Positions 1-5,426 of a stretch of DNA of 9,095 nucleotides are shown piece by piece (the first letter of the stretch is position 1; every line of letters starts with the position of its first letter). This stretch comes from Prochlorococcus sp. AG-686-P16. Its GTDB lineage: Bacteria > Cyanobacteriota > Cyanobacteriia > PCC-6307 > Cyanobiaceae. The position numbers and the translations under genes are program-made. Under the pieces are notes generated by a model. It saw nothing but the letters and a program-made list of their open reading frames with translations. It did no database searches and had not been told where the DNA came from. The stretch spans positions 1 through 9,095 of the forward strand of contig QCVY01000039.1 of assembly GCA_003208695.1 (NCBI GenBank), in the 5' to 3' direction.

Positions 1-849
1 ATTGTTGTGACAAGTACTAAACAAGAATCTGTACATCAATATTCTCAATATCACTCTTTTTCACCTGAAAAATCAAAAGTTATTGCTCCGGGAGTTGATC
101 ATACCAAATTTCATCATATTCATTCAACAACTGAGACCTCTGAAATCGATAATATGATGCTTCCTTTTTTGAAAGACTTAAGAAAGCCTCCTATTTTGGC
201 TATTTCTAGAGCAGTAAGAAGAAAAAATATTCCTGCTTTAGTTGAATCCTATGGGCGATCAGAAAAATTAAAAAGAAAATCCAATTTGATTTTAGTTTTA
301 GGTTGTAGAGAGAATACATTTAAACTCGATTCTCAACAAAGAGATGTCTTTCAAAAGATTTTTGAAATGATAGATAAATATAATTTATATGGAAAAGTAG
401 CTTATCCAAAAAAACATTCTCCAGCAAATATTCCTTCTTTATACAGATGGGCAGCTAGTAGGGGAGGTATTTTTGTCAATCCTGCATTAACAGAACCTTT
501 TGGCTTAACTTTACTAGAAGCTTCTTCATGCGGCTTACCGATTATTGCTACAGATGATGGAGGACCTAAAGAAATTCAGGCAAAATGTGAAAATGGCATA
601 TTAGTGGATGTAACTGATACTAATCAGTTGAAAATCGCTCTTGAAAAAGGTATTTCAAATAGTTCTCAATGGAAGTTATGGAGTAGAAATGGAATTGAAG
701 GAGTTCATAGACATTTTAGTTGGAAAACTCACGTTAGAAATTATTTATCAATCTTGAAAGGTCACTATCAAAAATCTACTATAGTTTCATCATCTGGAAT
801 TAAAGAAAGTTGTTTGAAAGGCAGTTCTTCACTTATAAAACCCCATTGA
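1..849 (+). CDS. sps: Sucrose-phosphate synthase, GT4 glycosyltransferase domain (3' part; 5' end outside window)
   Basis: This enzyme transfers glucose from a nucleotide sugar to fructose-6-phosphate to make sucrose-6-phosphate, a compatible solute or carbon store in marine picocyanobacteria. Frame 1 is open from the first base and reads IVVTSTKQE, the conserved (S/T)T(R/K)QE segment of SPS, so the gene began upstream and the GTG at 7 is not its start. The C-terminal Rossmann half of a GT4 enzyme follows: ILAISRAVRRKN near 196-231, then TEPFGLTLLEASSCGLP with the E-x7-E nucleotide-sugar motif (Glu codons 493-495 and 517-519), then ATDDGGPKE. The fold ends near FSWKTHVRNYLSIL. No sucrose-phosphate phosphatase domain follows, unlike the fused forms known in some cyanobacteria. 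The last 26 codons (769-846) read antisense through the end of the convergent gene and look non-native. The family call is solid; the exact acceptor is inferred. Confidence 0.86.
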   Translation: MVVTSTKQESVHQYSQYHSFSPEKSKVIAPGVDHTKFHHIHSTTETSEIDNMMLPFLKDLRKPPILAISRAVRRKNIPALVESYGRSEKLKRKSNLILVLGCRENTFKLDSQQRDVFQKIFEMIDKYNLYGKVAYPKKHSPANIPSLYRWAASRGGIFVNPALTEPFGLTLLEASSCGLPIIATDDGGPKEIQAKCENGILVDVTDTNQLKIALEKGISNSSQWKLWSRNGIEGVHRHFSWKTHVRNYLSILKGHYQKSTIVSSSGIKESCLKGSSSLIKPH

Positions 850-1028
850 TCAAAAATTTGTGGATCAGAATGAATGATTAATTGATTTTTTTGAGTTTTT
901 TTTAGTTTAAAACCTTTTTCAGATAATTTTTTTATTAACTTAGCTGTTTCTTCAAATCGAGAAGCCATTGCATCAAGACTGACACAGTCACTTGTTAAGC
1001 CATCATCTTTCCAAGTAAAGAAGCTCAT
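768..1028 (-). CDS. Conserved picocyanobacterial hypothetical protein, 86 aa
   Basis: Function unknown. The protein is small, soluble and mixed-charge, with no signal peptide or membrane segment. It opens with MSFFTWKDDGLTSDCVSLDA and continues with a probable helix (MASRFEETAKLIKKLSEKGF), a K/Q-rich strand, and WGFISEELPFKQLSLIPDDE. From memory this pattern recurs in marine Synechococcus and Prochlorococcus, mainly at the N-terminus and in the WGF/QLxLIP segment. The ATG lies 10 bases downstream of the mraY stop on the same strand, so co-transcription with mraY is likely. Its last 82 bases overlap the sps frame tail-to-tail. Because the conserved-looking C-terminus (QLSLIPD) lies in the overlap, I take this gene, not the sps tail, as the constrained reading there. 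Confidence 0.78.
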   Translation of the reverse strand: MSFFTWKDDGLTSDCVSLDAMASRFEETAKLIKKLSEKGFKLKKTQKNQLIIHSDPQIFDQWGFISEELPFKQLSLIPDDETIVDF

Positions 1029-1038
1029 ACTTAATAAT

Positions 1039-2115
1039 TCAAAGATTTATTTTTAAAACTATACCTAAAACAACGAGTAATATGTTTATTTTCCAGAAAT
1101 TTTCTACTATTTTTTGTTCTTTGATACCTTTAAGTTCAAAATGATGATGAATTGGTGTCATTAAAAAGACTCTTTTCCCATTCTTAAATAATTTTTTGGT
1201 AATTTTAAAAAAACCTACTTGAATTACTACTGAGAGAGTTTCAATAATAAATATTCCTGAGATAATAAATAACGTAAAAAAACTATTAGTTAATATCGAA
1301 ATAGATCCCAATGTTGCACCAATTGTTAATGATCCGGTATCTCCCATAAATATCTTTGCAGGAAATTCGTTGTATTTTAGGAAACCTATACATAAACCTG
1401 ACATTGCATAAGAAATAAGACCATAAATTATTAATTCTTTTTGACTTTTAATAAATATTTCTGTACCAAGTCCAAAAAATACTATTGAGCTACATCCAGA
1501 GGCTAATCCGTCCAAGCCGTCAGTTAAATTTACTGCATTACTTAAACCTACCAAGGCTAAAAAACAGATAGGAAAAATCAATATTTTTGTATCTACACTC
1601 CAATTATTAGAGATAGCGATCAGAGGATTAACATAATTGTTTTGACTTGCTAGTATGATAAAAATAATAGAAATTAAAGCTTGTAATATAATTTTTTCAT
1701 TAGACCTTAATCCAGTATTTTTTTTATTTATAATACCTAAATAATCGTCTAAAAATCCTATAACAAAGAAACTCATAGTACAAAAAAATAACAGAGATAT
1801 CCCAACAGAATCAAAGCTATTAACTATTAAAAGGAGTAATAGAAATGGCAAAATAATAAATATTCCACCCATCGTAGGAGTATTATTTTTTTTTAAATGA
1901 AGTGATGGACCTTCACTTCTTATATTTTGTATTAAATTTAATTGTTTTATTATTTTTAAACCGTACTTTGTTACTACTAAAGAAATTAAACTAGTTATCA
2001 GAAAAATATTAATTATTAGTAAACTATTAAAAATGTAAGAATTTACTATTAAAGAAATTAAAATTAAAAAGAATAATGATGTAAAAGTTAGTGATTTATT
2101 CTTCCCAATCATCAT
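1039..2115 (-). CDS. mraY: Phospho-N-acetylmuramoyl-pentapeptide transferase (MraY)
   Basis: MraY moves phospho-MurNAc-pentapeptide from UDP to undecaprenyl phosphate in the plasma membrane, making lipid I, the first membrane step of peptidoglycan synthesis. The 358-residue length is normal for the family, with about ten hydrophobic segments. Diagnostic motifs in order are: TPTMGGI (79-85); FLDDYLG with the Asp-Asp pair D123/D124; NAVNLTDGLDGLA (193-205) with D199 and D202; MGDTGS (257-262), with D259 matching the catalytic aspartate region; and the PIHHHFE histidine triad (323-325). The start is one of two adjacent ATGs (2115 or 2112), nested 20 bases inside the end of the upstream gene and preceded by an AGAAGAAG purine run, which suggests translational coupling. 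It stands apart from any mur/fts cluster. Confidence 0.97.
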   Translation of the reverse strand: MMIGKNKSLTFTSLFFLILISLIVNSYIFNSLLIINIFLITSLISLVVTKYGLKIIKQLNLIQNIRSEGPSLHLKKNNTPTMGGIFIILPFLLLLLIVNSFDSVGISLLFFCTMSFFVIGFLDDYLGIINKKNTGLRSNEKIILQALISIIFIILASQNNYVNPLIAISNNWSVDTKILIFPICFLALVGLSNAVNLTDGLDGLASGCSSIVFFGLGTEIFIKSQKELIIYGLISYAMSGLCIGFLKYNEFPAKIFMGDTGSLTIGATLGSISILTNSFFTLFIISGIFIIETLSVVIQVGFFKITKKLFKNGKRVFLMTPIHHHFELKGIKEQKIVENFWKINILLVVLGIVLKINL

Positions 2116-2374
2116 TTGAAGAATCTTCTTCTGTTTTATAATCTTCTTTTTCTCCCATTAAAGCTGAAAGTTCTTCTTCTTCAATTGTGCTTATCTCTTG
2201 AGAATCTCCATCTTTTTCGTTTACAAGCCTGCCTGTTTCTTCTAGCCAAGATAGTAAATCAGGTTCTTCTCTTAATGGTAATACAGGGGCAGGATCTTCT
2301 CTGTGATAGCAAGTCAAGGCTGGGTTTACTTCAGCAATTTCATTTAATCTAATTTTGAGCTTATTAGAATCCAT
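2096..2374 (-). CDS. DUF3134-type cyanobacterial protein, 92 aa
   Basis: I recognise the core NPALTCYHREDPAPVLPLRE followed by DLLSWLEETGRLV (about residues 17-51) as the cyanobacteria-restricted DUF3134 pattern (NPAL...P-A-x-V-(I/L)-PL...LL-W-LE-x-TGRL). No biochemical role is known to me. The second half (52-92) is very acidic, with Glu/Asp runs such as EEEELSALMGE and a DDWEE terminus, and is probably disordered. It has no membrane segment or signal peptide. The ATG at 2374 is the first in frame. Its 3' end overlaps the mraY start by 20 bases, so it is the first gene of a leftward DUF3134-mraY-86aa unit. A cell-wall link is only positional inference. Confidence 0.82.
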   Translation of the reverse strand: MDSNKLKIRLNEIAEVNPALTCYHREDPAPVLPLREEPDLLSWLEETGRLVNEKDGDSQEISTIEEEELSALMGEKEDYKTEEDSSNDDWEE

Positions 2375-2428
2375 TTAAAAAAATCTTCATTTATATACCA
2401 TAATACATAAACATGCACTTGAAAAATT
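2375..2428. promoter_or_regulatory. 54-bp divergent intergenic region (DUF3134-mraY cluster / small membrane protein-argG)
   Basis: This is the only non-coding gap from which both flanking units could be transcribed. It is almost all A/T and contains overlapping TATA-like hexamers on both strands (TATACC and ATAATA on plus; TATTAT on minus). No convincing -35 box is visible on either strand, so individual promoters are not assigned. Confidence 0.35.
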
Positions 2429-2632
2429 TTGTTTGGTAAAGAAAATTTAAAATATTTTTTAATTTGGCCAATTTCAGTTTTGATAGCTATTTTTTTTAAA
2501 TACTATGGCTTTTTAAAGCCAGATGTTTTATTAATTAATAATTATCTTGTCCTACTACTAGTTTTTGGACCAGCACTTGTAGTTACAATAATATTAGTTT
2601 TTGATAAAATTCTGAAAGCTGAAAATAACTAA
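2429..2632 (+). CDS. Small two-helix membrane protein, 67 aa (TTG start inferred)
   Basis: Function not recognised. The protein has a short charged N-terminus (MFGKENLKY), a first hydrophobic segment at about 9-26 (FLIWPISVLIAIFFKYYG), a short loop with KPD, a second long hydrophobic segment at about 34-58 containing FGPALVVTIILV, and a charged tail (FDKILKAENN). It is therefore probably a two-helix inner- or thylakoid-membrane protein. No ATG exists in frame: a stop lies at 2420-2422, and TTG at 2429 is the first conventional start. An ATG at 2413 in another frame reaches a stop after eight codons. The clean hydrophobic pattern and its position directly upstream of argG (33 bases) support a real gene, but the start is uncertain. 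Confidence 0.6.
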   Translation: MFGKENLKYFLIWPISVLIAIFFKYYGFLKPDVLLINNYLVLLLVFGPALVVTIILVFDKILKAENN

Positions 2633-2646
2633 GATTTCAGAATTTT
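2606..2646 (+). terminator. 12-bp perfect inverted repeat with T-tract, possible weak terminator or attenuator before argG
   Basis: AAAATTCTGAAA (2606-2617) is exactly complementary to TTTCAGAATTTT (2635-2646), with a 17-base loop that contains the stop codon of the small membrane-protein gene (2630-2632). The 3' arm ends in five Ts on the plus strand, matching an A-tract/U-tract terminator layout. Only two of the 12 pairs are G-C, so the hairpin would be weak. It lies 20 bases before the argG start, so it could separate or attenuate argG from its upstream neighbour. Confidence 0.35.
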
Positions 2647-2651
2647 TCACT

Positions 2652-2656
2652 AGAGG
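2652..2656 (+). promoter_or_regulatory. Ribosome binding site of argG
   Basis: AGAGG lies 9 bases before the ATG at 2666 and matches the anti-Shine-Dalgarno complement. It supports this start, and it stands out because most other genes in the window lack a clear Shine-Dalgarno sequence. Confidence 0.6.
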
Positions 2657-2665
2657 TAAATTTTA

Positions 2666-3877
2666 ATGCAGCAGGTAAAAAAAGTCGTTCTTGCCTATTC
2701 TGGAGGGGTTGATACTAGTATTTGTATTCCATACTTAAAAAATGAATATGGGATCTCAGAAGTTATAACTTTTGTAGCTGATCTTGGACAAGGAGATGAT
2801 TTAGAGAGTGTTAGACAAAAAGCCTTAAACTCAGGTGCGACAAAATCTGTGATTGGTAATTTAGTAAATAGTTTTGTAGAAAAGTATGCTTTTCCCGCCA
2901 TTAGAGCGAATGCACTTTATGGAGAAAAGTATCCTCTATCAACTGCCTTGGCAAGACCTTTGATAGCTGAAAATCTTGTAAATTTGGCAAGAGAATTAAA
3001 TGCTAACGCAGTAGCTCACGGTTGTACAGGAAAAGGCAATGATCAAGTAAGGTTTGATTTGGCTATTCATGCTTTAGGACCTGATTTACAGATAATTACA
3101 CCTGCTAGAGAATGGAAGATGAGTAGAGAAGAAGCTATCTTGTATGGAGAAAAATTTGGAATTCCTGCTCCTGTTTCTAAGAATTCACCTTATTCGATTG
3201 ACGTAAACCTTCTTGGTCGTAGTATTGAAGCTGGTTTATTGGAAGATCCAATGCAAGAACCAAATGATGATGTTTTTGCTATGACTTCATCTATTAATGA
3301 AGCCCCAAATTCTCCAAAAGATATAGAAATTGTATTTCAAAATGGATTTCCTATTGCAATAGGAAATGAATTTTTAAGCCCTCTAGAGATTATTCAAAAG
3401 GCTAATTCTTTGGCAGGAGAACACGGCTTTGGAAGAATAGATATGATCGAAGATAGAGTTGTTGGTATTAAAAGTAGAGAAATCTATGAGGCGCCTGGCC
3501 TGTTACTTCTAATAAAAGCTCATAAAGAATTAGAAAGTATAACATTAAATCCAGATGTATTAGATTTTAAAAATTTAGTAGAAAAAAAATGGGGTCAATT
3601 AGTTTATCAGGGATTTTGGTTTGGTCCTCTTAAGCAAGCATTGGATGGTTTTATTGATTCCACTCAAGCGTCTGTCAATGGTAAGGTGAAAATTAGATTA
3701 CATAAGGGCAATGCAATAATAATTGGTCGTTCTTCTGAACAAAACTCTCTCTACAGGAAAGATTTGGCAACTTATAGTAAAGATGATATTTTTAATCACA
3801 AACAAGCAGAGGGATTTATTTATATGTGGGGGATGTCTAATAAAATATGGGCAGAATTAAATTCAAAAAATGAATAA
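2666..3877 (+). CDS. argG: Argininosuccinate synthase
   Basis: ArgG condenses citrulline and aspartate, using ATP (released as AMP and PPi), to form argininosuccinate, the next-to-last step of arginine synthesis in the cytoplasm. The 403-residue length is normal. The N-type ATP pyrophosphatase P-loop AYSGGVDTS is at 10-18. The citrulline/aspartate-binding segment AHGCTGKGNDQVRFD is at 117-131. The signature SPYSIDVNLLGRSIEAG is at about 174-190, followed by LLEDP. No interruptions are visible. The ATG is supported by an AGAGG ribosome binding site. Upstream is the small membrane-protein gene (33-base gap containing a hairpin); downstream it converges on rpsF with a 7-base gap. Confidence 0.98.
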   Translation: MQQVKKVVLAYSGGVDTSICIPYLKNEYGISEVITFVADLGQGDDLESVRQKALNSGATKSVIGNLVNSFVEKYAFPAIRANALYGEKYPLSTALARPLIAENLVNLARELNANAVAHGCTGKGNDQVRFDLAIHALGPDLQIITPAREWKMSREEAILYGEKFGIPAPVSKNSPYSIDVNLLGRSIEAGLLEDPMQEPNDDVFAMTSSINEAPNSPKDIEIVFQNGFPIAIGNEFLSPLEIIQKANSLAGEHGFGRIDMIEDRVVGIKSREIYEAPGLLLLIKAHKELESITLNPDVLDFKNLVEKKWGQLVYQGFWFGPLKQALDGFIDSTQASVNGKVKIRLHKGNAIIIGRSSEQNSLYRKDLATYSKDDIFNHKQAEGFIYMWGMSNKIWAELNSKNE

Positions 3878-3884
3878 TTAAATT

Positions 3885-4346
3885 CTATTGAGGATCTTTA
3901 GCTTTTGGAGATGGAGATTCAGAAGTTGCTGTCTTTTTATCGTTAGTTTCGTCTTGTTTAGATTCTGCATTATTTGTTGAATCATTATTCTCAACTTCTT
4001 TTTTTTCTGATTGGTTGGATCCCTTACTAGAAGATCTTGGAGTTGGTAAAGGTCCTTCTTGTTTTACTGTCAAATATCTAATAACATCTTCGCTTAAACG
4101 CATTGCTTTTTCTATTTTGAAAATATGTTGGCCATCACCTTGATGACTTAATTGAACATAAATCCCTTCTCTATGTTTTGCTATTTGATAAGCTAATCTT
4201 CTTTTGCCTCTCATTTGACTATCAAGGATTTTACCCCCTAAGTCCTCAAGAAGCTTGTTATATTTATCTATATGATTAATTACTTCGTCCTCCGCTATAT
4301 CAGGACGAAGGATATACATTGTTTCGTAATAAATTTGATCAGTCAT
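3885..4346 (-). CDS. rpsF: 30S ribosomal protein S6 with extended polar tail, 153 aa
   Basis: S6 belongs to the small ribosomal subunit platform, where it pairs with S18. Residues 1-100 are the conserved core: YYETMYILRPD, then EVINHIDKYNKLLEDLGGKI, then RGKRRLAYQIAKHREGIYVQ (about 47-66) and EDVIRYLTVKQ. The core ends near 96, the usual length of bacterial S6. A tail of about 50 residues (104-153) follows, rich in Ser, Asn, Lys, Glu and Asp, low in complexity and probably disordered; extended S6 tails are known in cyanobacteria. I chose the ATG at 4346. A TTG at 4358 would add four residues, but MTDQIYYETMYI fits the family start better. The gene stands alone, without rpsR, and lies 104 bases downstream of aroE on the same strand. 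Confidence 0.95.
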   Translation of the reverse strand: MTDQIYYETMYILRPDIAEDEVINHIDKYNKLLEDLGGKILDSQMRGKRRLAYQIAKHREGIYVQLSHQGDGQHIFKIEKAMRLSEDVIRYLTVKQEGPLPTPRSSSKGSNQSEKKEVENNDSTNNAESKQDETNDKKTATSESPSPKAKDPQ

Positions 4347-4395
4347 AATTTCAGACAAGGTCTTTGGCTCAGAATTTGCTTAATGAGCGTCTGTT

Positions 4396-4424
4396 CATAT
4401 CTTACGATACATTATCAAGGTCAA
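4396..4424 (-). promoter_or_regulatory. Candidate rpsF promoter
   Basis: In the 104-base aroE-rpsF gap the minus strand has TTGACC (4424-4419), a good -35 match. After a 17-base spacer it has GATATG (4401-4396), a poor -10 match. An alternative -10, GATAAT (4416-4411), has no -35 partner. A promoter here is expected, because rpsF is needed at high level and the gap is long for this genome, but the exact boxes are weak. Confidence 0.25.
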
Positions 4425-4440
4425 ATTATTTATAAATAAT
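4425..4440. repeat. 16-bp perfect palindrome between aroE and rpsF
   Basis: ATTATTTATAAATAAT is identical to its reverse complement. It lies 10 bases past the aroE stop and directly upstream, in the leftward sense, of the TTGACC hexamer. It is entirely A/T, so chance in an AT-rich gap is possible. It could be an upstream promoter element or a protein-binding site. Confidence 0.45.
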
Positions 4441-4450
4441 ATTTATTTGA

Positions 4451-5308
4451 TTAAAGATATTTTTTTAATGCATCATGCATAATCTCAAAAGGTACTTCTA
4501 ATCCGTTTGTCCAAAATGATAATGATTTTGCTCCTTGAGCAATTAGCATTTTTGTACCATCTATAGTCATACATCCTTTTTTATCGCAAAATTTCAAGAA
4601 AGGAGTAGGGGAAGGATTGTAAATTAGGTCATAAACAATTGTCTTTGAGTTTATAGAATTCCAATAACTTTTACCAAATGGTATTACATCATCATTTATG
4701 GTATTGCTCATTCCTACCGGAGTTGTATTGATGATTAAATCAGTTTCTTGAATTAAATTTTTAATTTCGTTATTAGTATTCAGCAAACCTTCTATTTCGA
4801 TGTCATCTTTAAAATTGGTAATTAATTCATTTAAAGAATTTTTATTTCGTGAAATGATTGTAATTTTTGATAATTTTAATTCTATTAGACCTTGGATTAC
4901 TGATCTGGCTGCTCCTCCAGAGCCTAAAATTAATGAATTCTTTTTTACTAAATTAATGTTTTTTAAAGGATAGATAAATCCATCAATATCGGTATTTGTT
5001 CCAATCCAATCTTTATTGTCGTTCAATTTAAGGGTATTAATAGCCTTTACTTTTTTTGCAACTGGAGATATTTCACTACAAATATCAAATACTTTTTGTT
5101 TAAAAGGAATTGTAATGTTCAGCCCCTTACAATTCATTTTTTTTAAAGAATTAACAACTATTTCTAAGTCTTCATTTTTACAAGGGATAGCAATATAAAT
5201 TAAATCGAGGCCTAAATATTGAATAGCTGCATTTTGCATAATTGGAGACAAAGAATGACTTACTGGATTTCCAATTAAAGCAAGAAATGATGTTTTACTA
5301 GTAATCAT
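4451..5308 (-). CDS. aroE: Shikimate dehydrogenase
   Basis: AroE reduces 3-dehydroshikimate to shikimate with NADPH in the chorismate pathway. The 285-residue length from the ATG at 5308 is typical. The shikimate-binding segment GNPVSHSLSP is at 13-22. GLNITIPFKQ carries the catalytic lysine K70. NTDIDGF carries the catalytic aspartate D107. The NADP-binding loop LGSGGAARS is at 128-136 and NTTPVGM at 194-200. DLIYNPSPTPFL follows near 227, and the C-terminal MLIAQGAKSLSFWTNG is at 254-269. All key residues are present. A GTG at 5356 would add 16 residues, but they do not resemble the family N-terminus, and MITSKTSFLALIGNP fits better. It diverges from dnaK and lies upstream of rpsF. Confidence 0.96.
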   Translation of the reverse strand: MITSKTSFLALIGNPVSHSLSPIMQNAAIQYLGLDLIYIAIPCKNEDLEIVVNSLKKMNCKGLNITIPFKQKVFDICSEISPVAKKVKAINTLKLNDNKDWIGTNTDIDGFIYPLKNINLVKKNSLILGSGGAARSVIQGLIELKLSKITIISRNKNSLNELITNFKDDIEIEGLLNTNNEIKNLIQETDLIINTTPVGMSNTINDDVIPFGKSYWNSINSKTIVYDLIYNPSPTPFLKFCDKKGCMTIDGTKMLIAQGAKSLSFWTNGLEVPFEIMHDALKKYL

Positions 5309-5426
5309 TATTAAAGAGAAATTTTGTAGAAAAATTGTGATTTGTTCGGGAACCACACCTCGTTTCAGAGTAACAATAATGTCGTCAATGACCGATTATG
5401 GAGAATATTAAATAGAGTGTCTACCC
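5309..5426. promoter_or_regulatory. 118-bp divergent promoter region, aroE / dnaK
   Basis: This is the longest gap in the window and must hold the dnaK promoter and probably that of aroE. I looked for a CIRCE element (TTAGCACTC-N9-GAGTGCTAA), the HrcA operator common before chaperone genes, and found none. AATAAT (5375-5380) and TATTAA (5406-5411) resemble -10 boxes on the plus strand, but no good -35 is paired with either. No strong Shine-Dalgarno precedes the dnaK ATG. Confidence 0.4.

Noticed and set aside
847..867. TGATC...GATCA hairpin after the sps stop as a terminator
   Set aside because: Only five pairs, inside the opposing gene, and not followed directly by a T-run.
2116..2352. Leucine-rich open frame (78 codons, plus strand) opposite the DUF3134-type gene
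   Set aside because: The Leu runs are the complement of the Glu/Asp/Lys codons of the real gene; it has no recognisable pattern or ribosome binding site.
2695..2901. 68-codon minus-strand frame opposite the argG P-loop region
   Set aside because: Shadow of argG; no conserved features.
3855..3885. Direct repeat AATTAAATTC (3855-3864 and 3876-3885) at the argG/rpsF junction
   Set aside because: Ten A/T-rich bases repeated in AT-rich DNA, half inside coding sequence; expected by chance and without hairpin potential.
5016..5198. 60-codon plus-strand frame inside aroE
   Set aside because: Antisense shadow of an intact aroE with all catalytic residues present; no independent support.
5309..5356. 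16-residue N-terminal extension of AroE from a GTG start
   Set aside because: AroE proteins begin just before the GNPVSHS segment; the ATG at 5308 gives the family N-terminus, and the extension would run into the dnaK promoter region.
5357..5426. CIRCE/HrcA operator before dnaK
   Set aside because: GAGTGT at 5415-5420 recalls half of the element, but no matching inverted arm is present.
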